Shown here in pieces: positions 44,501 through 51,957 of a DNA stretch of 64,000 nucleotides. Each line of letters starts with the position of its first letter. The stretch's first letter is position 1. The translations under genes were made by a program, and so were the position numbers. This DNA is from Shimia biformata. Lineage in GTDB: Bacteria > Pseudomonadota > Alphaproteobacteria > Rhodobacterales > Rhodobacteraceae. The stretch spans positions 620,001 to 684,000 of the forward strand of contig NZ_JAFEJK010000001.1 of assembly GCF_016888515.1 (NCBI RefSeq), given 5' to 3'. The notes under the pieces were generated by a model that searched no databases, was not told the origin of the DNA, and saw only the letters and a list, made by a program, of their open reading frames with translations.

Positions 44501-45053
44501 TCAGCTTCAGTTCCGCTTCGTGGCGGCGTTGGTAAAGCCCCGAAATCCCGGCCGCTTCTTCCAGAATCCGGCGGCGGTTCTTGGGCTTGGCGTTGATCAG
44601 TTCCGAAATCTGCCCCTGCCGCACAAGCGCAGGTGAATGCGCGCCGGTCGAGGCATCGGCGAACAGCATCTGTACGTCGCGTGCGCGCACGTCCTTGGTG
44701 TTCACCTTGTAGGCCGAACCCACGTCGCGGGTGATCCGGCGGATGATTTCAAGGTGGTCTTCATCGTTGAACCCGGCGGGCGCAAGCCGTTCCGAATTGT
44801 CGAGATGCAACGAGACTTCAGCAAAGTTGCGCGCGGGCCGGGTGGCGGCACCGGCAAAGATCACGTCCTCCATGCCACCGCCGCGCATCGCGGTGGGTCG
44901 GTTTTCGCCCATGACCCAGCGCAGCGCCTCAAGCAGGTTCGACTTGCCGCAGCCGTTTGGTCCGACAACACCGGTCAGACCATCAGCGATGATCAGGTCG
45001 GTTGGGTCGACGAAGCTTTTGAAGCCGTTGAGTCTGAGTTTCGAAAAGCGCAA
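41598..45053 (-). CDS. smc: Chromosome segregation ATPase SMC
   Basis: This 1151-residue SMC has an N-terminal Walker A (GVVGPNGCGKSNLLEA near residue 29), long coiled coils around a hinge (about 500-650), and a C-terminal head with the ABC signature LLSGGEQTLTALAL and Walker B ICVLDEVDAPLDD. It compacts and segregates the chromosome with ScpAB, which are not in this window. The start is a TTG at 45053, the only codon giving the family N-terminus MRFSKLRLNGFKSF. It converges on the amidotransferase gene. Confidence 0.97.
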   Translation of the reverse strand: MRFSKLRLNGFKSFVDPTDLIIADGLTGVVGPNGCGKSNLLEALRWVMGENRPTAMRGGGMEDVIFAGAATRPARNFAEVSLHLDNSERLAPAGFNDEDHLEIIRRITRDVGSAYKVNTKDVRARDVQMLFADASTGAHSPALVRQGQISELINAKPKNRRRILEEAAGISGLYQRRHEAELKLKGAETNLTRVDDVIEQLAGQLAQLARQARQAARYRAIGEELRQAEGLLLYRRWKEADEARAKAEDELRERTTAAAQAETAARQAAKLRQQKDEALPPLREEEAIAAAVLQRLQVQRDTLNDQEAHARQIIETLTNRIAQLTKDMERESGLNKDAGETIERLEWEARELAKAGEGHGDKLEKAAEDARQAAAILQERESDLAQLTEDVARLAARHQSAHRLLDDSRKTLATSETEASKAREAVTVSEGQLAKASEEFAASGEAVEAATQAAVDAENRLTQAETDRAETQSREADARAERSEAEGELNALRAEVTALAKLLERDTAEGGQILDRLQVQQGFEKALGAALADDLRAPEVDEDGPSGWQVLPAYDQDQPLPEGITALSQHVSVPEVLERRMGQIGLISPEDAQRLQPLLKPGQRLVSVEGDLWRWDGYRAWAEDAPSAAALRLQQLNRLEELKQDMARATARADGALQAHEALQTKLADLTRADREARDARRDADRAVADANRMMSRAEADRNLAEGRLESLRLAVARHEEEALAAREQVKDAERAVADLGDLDAARAGVEDVKMTVEAARITMMSKRSAHDELRREGEARLRRSQEVTKEISGWKHRLETAGKRIAELAERKTTSEAELKEASAAPDEIAAKRAELGDAIDKAEARRKGAADVLAEAETALRSAEQAERDAERAASEAREARARSEARADAARETVTYAAERIEEEQETTPQKLLERLQVDPDKMPDSHAIEGDVNRLKRQRDALGAVNLRAEEDSKEVEEEHATLVSEKADLEEAIRTLRNGINSLNREGRERLLTAFEQVNSNFSLLFKHLFGGGEANLVLVESDDPLEAGLEIMCQPPGKKLATLSLLSGGEQTLTALALIFAVFLANPAPICVLDEVDAPLDDANVTRFCDLLDEMCRRTETRFLIITHHAVTMARMDRLFGVTMAEQGVSQLVSVDLKAAETMVA

Positions 45054-45271
45054 ATGGCTGTCCCGTTGATTCCTTGGGTTCAGGAAATGTGCAGAGCGGT
45101 GGGCCTTCGAGTCAATGTTCTTCTACCGGATATGGCGAATCTGGCGGGTTTATCCACAAGATATTGGTTCGGCGCGCTGGAATTGGGCCGCGTGACAAAG
45201 CCGCAACCACGCTAGAACAGGTCGGAATCACACTTGACCGCAGGGCCATTGGACGTCCAAAGAGGGAATAC

Positions 45272-45460
45272 ATGGTTTTCCCGCCTCCGCGCAGCTTGGG
45301 CGCAATGCGGATCGGGGATGAAATGGGAATGTGGGACGGGCACCTGCCCAAAGCCACAGCCGCCCCCGCGACTGTAAGCGGCGAGCGTGCGTTCAACGCC
45401 ACTGGGGAAACCCGGGAAGGGAACGTAGCGCAATGACCCGCGAGCCAGGAGACCGGCCAT
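45272..45460 (+). ncRNA. Cobalamin riboswitch
   Basis: The leader contains the classic B12 elements in order: GATGAAATGGGAA near 45318, the B12 box AGCCACAGCC ... CCCGCGACTGTAAGCGG at about 45352-45381, CCACTGGG near 45399, GGGAAGG near 45414 and GAGCCAGGAGACCGGCC at 45442-45458. It precedes cbtB by about 55 bases. It should lower cbtBA expression when cobalamin is plentiful. The exact 5' boundary is approximate. Confidence 0.93.
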
Positions 45461-45513
45461 GTGAACGAGAAACCAAATACCCGTCGGGTGTGACGGGACG
45501 AGGAGACAAACAA

Positions 45514-45684
45514 ATGATGACGAATACGCAAACTCTTGCTTCCGCCCGCACCGGACTGGGTGCCGCAGTTCTGGCCCTGACCCTGGGTGTGGCGCTGCTG
45601 GCCGTGTCCGGCATGGCGCAGGCCACCGTTCTGCATGATGCGGCGCATGACCAACGCCACGCAATGGCATTCCCCTGCCACTAA
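45514..45684 (+). CDS. cbtB: Cobalt transporter subunit CbtB
   Basis: This 56-residue protein has one membrane helix and the family C-terminus rich in His (VLHDAAHDQRHAMAFPCH), a likely cobalt-binding site. AGGAG lies upstream of the ATG. With CbtA it forms a predicted cobalt importer linked to B12 synthesis, in agreement with the riboswitch. cbtA starts 19 bases after its stop. Confidence 0.93.
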   Translation: MMTNTQTLASARTGLGAAVLALTLGVALLAVSGMAQATVLHDAAHDQRHAMAFPCH

Positions 45685-45703
45685 GCGTTGCCGCGTCAAT
45701 GAC

Positions 45704-46390
45704 ATGACCAAAAATCTGCTGTCCAGCGCGGTGTTCGCTGGCGTTGTGGCAGGGCTGTTGGCGGCCTTGCTGCAATTCGTGTTTGTCATTCCAATGCTGT
45801 TGGAAGGCGAGCTATATGAAACCGGCGCGCGGGTGCATTTCGTCGTCGATGGGACCACCATGTCCGAGAAGGGCGCACCGGGACTGGGGACCGACTGGGG
45901 CCGTCACCTGATGACGATCGCCTTCAACCTGGTCACCTATACGGGGTACGGACTGATCCTGGCGGCGGCGATGATGATCGCCCGACAGTTTCATGGCGCC
46001 GAGATTTCGGCACGGGCCGGGCTGATCTGGGGGCTGTGTGGCTTCCTTGCCGTGCAAATGGCGCCTGCCGTTGGGCTGCCGCCGGAACTGCCGGGGACCA
46101 TCGCCGCCGAGATCGGGCCGCGTCAGGCCTGGTGGACGGGCACGATCATCGCCACGGTTGTAGGTCTGTGGCTGATCGCCTTCTCACGCGGGCTTGCGCC
46201 TGTGGTCGGGGCAGTACTGATCCTATTGCCGCATTTGATTGGCGCGCCGCATCTGGACACCTATTACGGCATCGCGCCGCCGGAACTGTCGGCTGAGTTC
46301 GCCACGGTCAGCCTTGGTACTGCCGCGGCTGGATGGACGCTGCTGGGGTGGGCCGTGGCCTATTTCCTGACACGCGGCGACAACGCCTGA
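45704..46390 (+). CDS. cbtA: Cobalt transporter subunit CbtA
   Basis: This 228-residue membrane protein has five to six helices and matches CbtA (FAGVVAGLLAALLQFVFVIP; GLIWGLCGFLAVQMAPAVGLPPELPG split around residue 110). Together with CbtB it should import cobalt. It ends just before a hairpin shared with the convergent DUF1636 gene. Longer open frame upstream overlaps cbtB and is rejected. Confidence 0.93.
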   Translation: MTKNLLSSAVFAGVVAGLLAALLQFVFVIPMLLEGELYETGARVHFVVDGTTMSEKGAPGLGTDWGRHLMTIAFNLVTYTGYGLILAAAMMIARQFHGAEISARAGLIWGLCGFLAVQMAPAVGLPPELPGTIAAEIGPRQAWWTGTIIATVVGLWLIAFSRGLAPVVGAVLILLPHLIGAPHLDTYYGIAPPELSAEFATVSLGTAAAGWTLLGWAVAYFLTRGDNA

Positions 46391-46398
46391 AAAGATCG

Positions 46399-46425
46399 AA
46401 CGCCCGTTACGATGTGACGGGCGTT
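46399..46425. terminator. Hairpin between cbtA and DUF1636
   Basis: AACGCCCGT/ACGGGCGTT gives a 9-bp perfect stem with a 9-base loop between convergent genes; it overlaps the last codons of the DUF1636 gene. T-runs on both sides are short, so termination strength is uncertain. Confidence 0.5.
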
Positions 46426-46772
46426 CCCCTTTGCGGCACGCGCCCCCTGAGGCAGAACCGCAACCGCCCGGCGGCACGGGCGTCGGTGATGACGCCGCTG
46501 TCTGCCTCGGCAAACAATCCGGCCAGCGCAACGGCGTCGTCAAGATCGGCGGACGGGTCAACGCCAGCGAAAAGATAGGTTTCCTTGCCGTCGCCCCTTA
46601 GCGCGAGCGACACCGGTTCATCACAGATATTCAGGCAGGCCACAGTCTCGACCGCGATGTCACGCCGCCCCTGCGCATCCAGCGCGGCGCGCAGGGCCTT
46701 GGCAAAGCCCAATCCTTGGGCATCGCCGCTTGGGGTGCGGCAGGTTTCGCAGATGATTACGGTATCGGTCAT
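46407..46772 (-). CDS. DUF1636 ferredoxin-like metal-binding protein
   Basis: This 121-residue protein has a CETC pair near residue 8 and a CLNIC pair near 46, the arrangement of thioredoxin-like 2Fe-2S ferredoxins. DUF1636 genes are commonly found near cobalamin or cobalt genes, as here next to cbtBA. A role in handling metal for B12 is an inference. It converges with cbtA. Confidence 0.82.
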   Translation of the reverse strand: MTDTVIICETCRTPSGDAQGLGFAKALRAALDAQGRRDIAVETVACLNICDEPVSLALRGDGKETYLFAGVDPSADLDDAVALAGLFAEADSGVITDARAAGRLRFCLRGRVPQRGTPVTS

Positions 46773-46799
46773 GGTCCCGCTGGACTAGGGCAGTTTCCG

Positions 46800-47294
46800 A
46801 TGTCAGACAAGGTGCAAGAGGTTTCACAGGCTTTCCCCATGTCCAACATAGTCATTCGCCCCGGTGATCCCCGTGATCCACAGGCCACTGCGTTGTTGCA
46901 GGCCAGTCATGCCCTGATGCAGTCGCTGTTTTCTCCCGAGGACAACCACTTCTTGTCCATCGACGCCCTCTGCGCCTCTAATATCCGTTTCTTCGTGGCC
47001 GAGGATGACGGTGCGCTTCTGGGATGTGTCGCGTTGGCGAACCAAGGGGACTATGGCGAAGTGAAATCGATGTTTATCACGCCCGAAGCGCGGGGCACCG
47101 GGATCGCAGATCTGCTGATGAAACGGCTGATTGCCGAGGCGCGTGCGCAGGCCCTGCCCGCGGTCAAACTCGAGACAGGTGACACGTTGTTTGCTGCCCA
47201 CAAGGTCTATGCCCGCCACGGGTTTGTACAGTGCGGGCCCTTTGGCGAGTATGAGGATAGCCCGGCCTCGATCTTTATGACGCGGGTCGTGTAG
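46800..47294 (+). CDS. GNAT-family N-acetyltransferase
   Basis: This 164-residue protein has the GNAT acetyl-CoA motif in MFITPEARGTGIADLLMKRLI and the late YARHGFVQCGPF. The ATG at 46800 is used; a second ATG at 46839 (MSNIVIRPGD) is also plausible. The substrate is unknown. It is divergent from the DUF1636 gene. Confidence 0.83.
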   Translation: MSDKVQEVSQAFPMSNIVIRPGDPRDPQATALLQASHALMQSLFSPEDNHFLSIDALCASNIRFFVAEDDGALLGCVALANQGDYGEVKSMFITPEARGTGIADLLMKRLIAEARAQALPAVKLETGDTLFAAHKVYARHGFVQCGPFGEYEDSPASIFMTRVV

Positions 47295-47696
47295 TTAGCA
47301 TTCGGACGTGCGCCATGTCGTGTCGCCGCCTGCCGGGGTCCAGACGTCGACCACCTCGCATTCGATTTCGATCGTCTCAATTCGCGCCACCCGCGCGATA
47401 CCCGGTTTACCACCGCAGTTCAGGATACCGATGATCACAGCCTGATCGCCACGGATTTCCTTGACCGGGCAACCGGTGGTGATCTCCATCGCGATCTCGG
47501 CCCGCCGCGCAATGGGGCCAAGGCGGGGGGCGTATTCCGGGTTGATGCGTATCGCTTCGGCCAGCCGACCTTTGTGACGAATGTCGAATGTGCTGCCATC
47601 GACCGCGATGCGCGTGACTTCGACATCGCGGAAATGTCGGCTGGGTGTGTTGCAGCCGGCAACGGAAAGGATCAGCAAAAGAGTCCAGAATCTCAT
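47295..47696 (-). CDS. Hypothetical lipoprotein
   Basis: This 133-residue protein has a lipoprotein signal (LLLILSVAGC, attachment Cys15) and a small mixed beta-type domain with further cysteines. Its stop is directly after that of the convergent acetyltransferase gene. I do not recognise a family. Confidence 0.7.
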   Translation of the reverse strand: MRFWTLLLILSVAGCNTPSRHFRDVEVTRIAVDGSTFDIRHKGRLAEAIRINPEYAPRLGPIARRAEIAMEITTGCPVKEIRGDQAVIIGILNCGGKPGIARVARIETIEIECEVVDVWTPAGGDTTWRTSEC

Positions 47697-47774
47697 TCCG
47701 GCATCCTGTCCCTGGCATGGTTAACAAACCCTTTCCGCGGGTTTCACAAACCCGGGGTGCAAATGCCGCAGTTT

Positions 47775-47818
47775 ACATTCCGAATTTTGCATATATTAAT
47801 ATTCTTAAACTGGAATGT
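47775..47818. promoter_or_regulatory. Spaced inverted repeat in the promoter of the 404-residue membrane protein
   Basis: ACATTCC (47775-47781) and GGAATGT (47812-47818) flank an AT-rich stretch, an unusual patch in a GC-rich window. The second arm ends a few bases before the AAGGAG ribosome site. It could be a two-site operator or a leader hairpin. Confidence 0.35.
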
Positions 47819-47832
47819 GAAGGAGTCGAATC

Positions 47833-49047
47833 ATGACCCAATCCCCAAACCGTCCCTCGGACAATTACGTACCGACATATTTCCTGGCCTCGCTTGGCGC
47901 TGGTGGCCTAGCCGTCACCTTCTTCATGTACCTGATGTTCTGGGTGCCGCATAAAGGCAAACCCGTCCCGACATTCGAGGACATCTCGACCGCATTTGCG
48001 ACCGGGGACTTTCCCCTGCAAGCTGCCATCGCGATTGCCGTTCTGGGCATCGCAGCCTTTGCGATCCTGAACGTCAAATCGTTGATTTGGAACCTTTCGG
48101 CGTTGTCCGCTTTTCACAAGACCGAGGGCTATTCCAAGTTGCGCGCCACGAACGCCGAATCCACGCTTCTGGCGATGCCTCTGGCGCTTGCCATGACCGT
48201 GAACGCGCTGTTTATCGTCGGATTGGTATTCGTTCCCGGCCTCTGGTCGGTGGCCGAATTCCTGTTCCCCGCCGCGCTGATCGCCTTTGCTGCAATCGCG
48301 GTGATCGCGTTCCGCCTGATCGGTCAGTTCCTTGGTAGAGTTCTGGCAAAGGGGGGCATATTTGACGTGACCGCGCACAACAGTTTTGCCCAGATGCTGC
48401 CCGCCTTCGCACTAGCAATGGTGGCGGTCGGTATGTCGGCACCGTCGGCAATGTCGACCAACCCGACCACTGTTGGCATGTCGATTGTTATGTCCACCTT
48501 CATGGGCACCGCCGCGATCCTCTATTCGGTGCTCGCGCTGTTCACGGCCGTCAACTCGATGTTGCATCACGGCACCGCGAAAGAAGCCGCCCCTACACTG
48601 ATGATCGTCGTCCCGCTGATGACAGTTCTGGGGATCATGTTTCTGCGTCAGAATCACGGGTTGCACACTACTTTTGAGACCCACGCCAGCGCAGGCGAAA
48701 CCTTGGTTCTGCTGGCCCGGCTGATCGCAGTTCAGGTGTTGTTCCTGATGCTGGGGGTGCTGGTCTTGCGTCGCCAGGGGTACTTCGTCGACTTCGTCTT
48801 TGGTCAGAAGACCTCGCCCGGATCCTACGCGCTTGTCTGTCCCGGGGTTGGTTTCGCTGTGATGGTGCATTTCTTTGTGAACAAGGGATTGGTGGGTGCA
48901 GGAATTATTGAAAAATTCGGCCTTGCCTACTGGTCGTTGACCGCCATCGCCCTGATCAGCCAGTTCGCCATGATCGTCTTGGTCTGGCGTCTGAATCGGC
49001 AGCACTTCCCGCGCCGCGTGCAGCCGACAAGTGTGCCTGCCGAGTAG
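47833..49047 (+). CDS. Polytopic membrane protein, TsoY-like
   Basis: This 404-residue protein has ten or more hydrophobic segments without a signal peptide (starts NYVPTYFLASLGAGGLAVTF). It resembles a family I recall as the TsoY (seleno)protein family, related to the tellurite-resistance/dicarboxylate transporter fold. A Cys in ALVCPGVGFAV is a candidate for the selenocysteine position in relatives; the name is held with low confidence. AAGGAG precedes the ATG and an intrinsic terminator follows, so it is monocistronic. Confidence 0.7.
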   Translation: MTQSPNRPSDNYVPTYFLASLGAGGLAVTFFMYLMFWVPHKGKPVPTFEDISTAFATGDFPLQAAIAIAVLGIAAFAILNVKSLIWNLSALSAFHKTEGYSKLRATNAESTLLAMPLALAMTVNALFIVGLVFVPGLWSVAEFLFPAALIAFAAIAVIAFRLIGQFLGRVLAKGGIFDVTAHNSFAQMLPAFALAMVAVGMSAPSAMSTNPTTVGMSIVMSTFMGTAAILYSVLALFTAVNSMLHHGTAKEAAPTLMIVVPLMTVLGIMFLRQNHGLHTTFETHASAGETLVLLARLIAVQVLFLMLGVLVLRRQGYFVDFVFGQKTSPGSYALVCPGVGFAVMVHFFVNKGLVGAGIIEKFGLAYWSLTAIALISQFAMIVLVWRLNRQHFPRRVQPTSVPAE

Positions 49048-49071
49048 CCCTCCTTCTCGTTTGGCACCATC

Positions 49072-49100
49072 AAGGGTGTCCCTGTCGGGGCGCCCTTTTT
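49072..49100 (+). terminator. Intrinsic terminator after the TsoY-like gene
   Basis: AAGGGTGTCCC and GGGGCGCCCTT pair around a TGTC loop and run into TTTTT, 25 bases after the stop codon. Confidence 0.85.
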
Positions 49101-49158
49101 GCGTTCTTGCCTCGGGTCGGCGCCGCGGGTATCCCGAGAGTAATGACGGAGGAACACC

Positions 49159-49827
49159 ATGTCGGGAAAATCCATCGGGATTGCAATGCTGGCCTGCGCC
49201 GTGGCGCTGATGATCGGAATGATCGGGTTTGTCTTGCTGCTCAATCGTTTCGCCGACCAGAAATCCGAAATCGAGTATAACGTGAATGCCGTGCGCATGC
49301 TGACCTACCCGACAATGATCAGCTATCCGTCAACGGTCGTGGCGGATGCCGACGGGGAACATAGGCGCACCTGGGATGCGCCCTGCATCAAGACCACGCG
49401 CCCGACAGAGATCACCGGTACGACCACCGAAGGCAAATGGCCCGCAGGCGGCGTACCGCAATGTGGCGACTTTTTCGCGACTGCGACACGGGCCGACGAC
49501 AGCCACGCCTTCGCGCCGGCCCGGTGCCTGCCGCTTCTGGTGCTGCCGTATGATCCGTCCGGCGATCCTGGGCAGGTTCTGGTCGTGCATGCGTCGGATG
49601 CGGTAATCCAGCTTGATCCACCAAAAGACACCCCCGAACAGGCCAGGACAGGCGTGGCGGCGCTGGACCGCGCATACAAAGCATATGCAGACGCCGAGGC
49701 ATTCGATCTGGTCTCGGCCCGTGTTACGGACACGGCGCAGTGCGACGGATTTGCCATGACCCGCGTCGGAGTGCGGATCTATGATCTGGATCGCCTGCGC
49801 CAGACTGTCCCGGCCTGGCACGACTGA
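49159..49827 (+). CDS. Hypothetical single-pass membrane protein
   Basis: This 222-residue protein has one N-terminal membrane anchor (IAMLACAVALMIGMIGFVLL) and a periplasmic domain with several cysteines. GGAGG precedes the ATG. No known family is recognised. It lies between a terminator and a GntR gene. Confidence 0.7.
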   Translation: MSGKSIGIAMLACAVALMIGMIGFVLLLNRFADQKSEIEYNVNAVRMLTYPTMISYPSTVVADADGEHRRTWDAPCIKTTRPTEITGTTTEGKWPAGGVPQCGDFFATATRADDSHAFAPARCLPLLVLPYDPSGDPGQVLVVHASDAVIQLDPPKDTPEQARTGVAALDRAYKAYADAEAFDLVSARVTDTAQCDGFAMTRVGVRIYDLDRLRQTVPAWHD

Positions 49828-49852
49828 CGGCCTTGCCCTGTTGCGACGCGCG

Positions 49853-49871
49853 TGGTCAAATGAGTTGACCA
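49853..49871. promoter_or_regulatory. Predicted GntR operator (perfect inverted repeat)
   Basis: TGGTCAA-ATGAG-TTGACCA is a perfect 7-bp inverted repeat 16-19 bases upstream of the GntR start codons. It carries the TGGT...ACCA core that FadR/PdhR/LldR-type regulators bind. It fits autoregulation. Confidence 0.7.
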
Positions 49872-49890
49872 ATTGCCCCGCGAGGAAATG

Positions 49891-50658
49891 ATGCCGTTTC
49901 AAAAGGTCCAGCCCGAGAAGCTCTCCACCTCGGTTATTCGTCAGATCGAACTTCTGATCCTGCGCGGTATTCTGCGACCGGGGGAAAGGCTGCCATCGGA
50001 ACGAGAGCTGTCGGATCGTCTGGGTGTGTCGCGCCCGTCGCTGCGCGAGGCTATCGCCGACCTGCAGGATCGCGGATTGTTGACTGCACGTGTGGGGGCC
50101 GGGATTTTTGTTGCCGACGTGCTGGGTGGCGCGTTTTCACCCGCGCTGACCCGGTTGTTTGCCGCCCATGACGAGGCGGTATTCGACTATATCTCATTCC
50201 GCCGCGACATGGAGGGGCTTGCTGCCGAACGTGCCGCGCGGCTGGCGTCCGATACCGATTTGAAAGTGATCCAGGCGGTGTTTGACAAGATGGAAGCCGC
50301 CCACCCAAAAAGGAACCCGGCGGACGAGGCGCGGCTGGATGCGGATTTTCACCTGGCTATCATCGAAGCCAGCCACAATGTGATCATGCTGCACATGATG
50401 CGCTCGATGTACCAGCTTCTGCGCGAGGGTGTATTCTACAACCGCTCGATCATGTTCAAACAGCGCACCACCCGCAGTGACCTTCTGGAACAACACCGAG
50501 CGATCAACGCGGCGTTGCAGGCGCGCGACGCGTCGGGCGCGCGGTCTGCGGTCGAAACACATCTGACCTATGTCGAAACGTCGTTGAACGACTATCTCAA
50601 GGCCCAGAAAAACGAAGTCGTCGCGCGCCAGCGCTTCGAACACGAGCAAAGCCGCTAG
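49891..50658 (+). CDS. FadR-subfamily GntR transcriptional regulator
   Basis: This 255-residue regulator has a winged-helix domain at residues 8-70 (GERLPSERELSDRLGVSRPS) and a helical FCD domain with probable metal-binding His/Asp residues (DADFHLAIIEAS, later ETHLTYVE). This is the PdhR/LldR type, which senses small organic acids. ATG 49891 gives better spacing to GAGG than the ATG at 49888. The operator just upstream supports autoregulation. It converges with an acyl-CoA hydratase gene. Confidence 0.88.
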   Translation: MPFQKVQPEKLSTSVIRQIELLILRGILRPGERLPSERELSDRLGVSRPSLREAIADLQDRGLLTARVGAGIFVADVLGGAFSPALTRLFAAHDEAVFDYISFRRDMEGLAAERAARLASDTDLKVIQAVFDKMEAAHPKRNPADEARLDADFHLAIIEASHNVIMLHMMRSMYQLLREGVFYNRSIMFKQRTTRSDLLEQHRAINAALQARDASGARSAVETHLTYVETSLNDYLKAQKNEVVARQRFEHEQSR

Positions 50659-50667
50659 GGTTCGGGG

Positions 50668-50712
50668 CCGCGCCTACGGCGCGGCGATTGAGTATTTTGG
50701 CAAGAAAGAAGC
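50668..50712 (+). repeat. Hairpin plus 3'-end element, copy 5
   Basis: CCGCGCC-TAC-GGCGCGG (50668-50684) is followed by GAGTATTTTGGCAAGAAAG (from 50690), just after the GntR stop and before the convergent hydratase stop. It overlaps the site where both transcripts should end. Confidence 0.6.
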
Positions 50713-51516
50713 TCAGATGGCCTCTGCCGTCATGCACAGCCGGTTGTCGGGGCCGCGCACGAACAGCGTGCCGTCCTGCGCGCGGCAGAACTCGGCCTTT
50801 TCGAAATGCATCAAGGGTGCAGTGGCACGGAAGCGAAAGCTTCGCAATCCGCCCAACCGCTCATCGGCCAGAAGCATCAGAAGCTGCGCCAGTAACGGAC
50901 CATGCACGACCAGCCCGGCATACCCCTCGATGTCGCGGGCATAGTCGAGATCGTAGTGGATGCGGTGACCATTGAAGGTCAGCGCCGAGTAGCGAAACAG
51001 AAGCGTAGTATCGAAGGCGCGTGTGGCCATGACCTCGGACGCGTCAGGGGCGTTGGGTGGCACCGGTTTTGGTCCACCGGCTGCGGCGTCCTCGCGATAG
51101 ACGAGGTCTTGGCATTCGGTGATGCAGAGGGTGCCGTTCTGGATCAACCGGTGTTCCAGCGTGACGAACCCAAGTGGGCCTGTGCGTCCGGTCTTGTGTT
51201 CTGCACGGATAAGGCGGGTCCGCTTTTCGGCCTGAATGCCGGCTTGCAGCGGGGTATGAAATGTCAGACGGCCACCGGCCCACATTCGCCGCGGCAATCC
51301 CATGTCCGGGATCAGCGCGCCTGTTCGGGGGTGCCCGTCACGTCCCAGCCGGGTAGGGGGCTGCACATCCCAGAAATAGAGATGGTGGAAGAAGGGTGGC
51401 AGCGGGTTCCCGGTTGCAAGGCTGTGCCCGGCTTCCAACGCCGTGAGAAGCGCGTTGGCGCGCGATGGGTCTAGCGGATCGTTTTGACCTTGGGTGTCGT
51501 TTTCGGCAATGTCCAT
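50713..51516 (-). CDS. HTD2/MaoC-type acyl-CoA hydratase (mesaconyl-CoA hydratase-like)
   Basis: This 267-residue hydratase has a divergent N-terminal hot-dog fold and a C-terminal MaoC-like hot-dog with the hydratase signature segment (FNGHRIHYDLDYARDIEGY). It resembles the mesaconyl-C4-CoA or 3-methylfumaryl-CoA hydratase group. Start ATG 51516; longer open frame upstream is rejected. The substrate is not settled. It is adjacent to a VOC-family gene (divergent) and a GntR gene. Confidence 0.78.
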   Translation of the reverse strand: MDIAENDTQGQNDPLDPSRANALLTALEAGHSLATGNPLPPFFHHLYFWDVQPPTRLGRDGHPRTGALIPDMGLPRRMWAGGRLTFHTPLQAGIQAEKRTRLIRAEHKTGRTGPLGFVTLEHRLIQNGTLCITECQDLVYREDAAAGGPKPVPPNAPDASEVMATRAFDTTLLFRYSALTFNGHRIHYDLDYARDIEGYAGLVVHGPLLAQLLMLLADERLGGLRSFRFRATAPLMHFEKAEFCRAQDGTLFVRGPDNRLCMTAEAI

Positions 51517-51558
51517 GGGCAGGATGCTAGGATCGGAAAACGGAAGGGACAAGAACGG

Positions 51559-51957
51559 ATGACGCCTCGGATCACATCGCTTGACCATTTGGTTCTGACC
51601 GTGGCCGATACCGAAGTGACGGCGCGGTTCTATGGCGATGTTTTGGGCATGGGCATTGAGACCTTTCGACCCGCGGACGGCAGCATCCGTACGGCACTGA
51701 CTTTCGGCGCGCAAAAGATCAACCTGCATCAATCGGGCGCTGAATTTGACCCCAAGGCGGCGCGTCCCACCCCCGGATCGGCGGACCTGTGTCTCCTGAC
51801 CGCGACTCCGCTTGAGGATTGGGGACGGCACTTGGCACGGTGTGGTGTCGAGGTGATCGAAGGCCCGGTGAAGCGCACAGGCGCGACCGGCCCGATCCTG
51901 TCGATCTATCTGCGAGACCCGGATGGCAATCTGGTCGAGATCAGTCGTCTTGTCTGA
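51559..51957 (+). CDS. VOC-family (glyoxalase-like) protein
   Basis: This 132-residue protein has one glyoxalase/bleomycin-resistance fold (ITSLDHLVLTVADTEVTARF at the start with a metal-ligand His; late IYLRDPDGNLVEISRL with a Glu ligand). The reaction is unknown. It is divergent from the hydratase gene and overlaps the convergent FMN reductase gene by 17 bases. Confidence 0.85.
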   Translation: MTPRITSLDHLVLTVADTEVTARFYGDVLGMGIETFRPADGSIRTALTFGAQKINLHQSGAEFDPKAARPTPGSADLCLLTATPLEDWGRHLARCGVEVIEGPVKRTGATGPILSIYLRDPDGNLVEISRLV

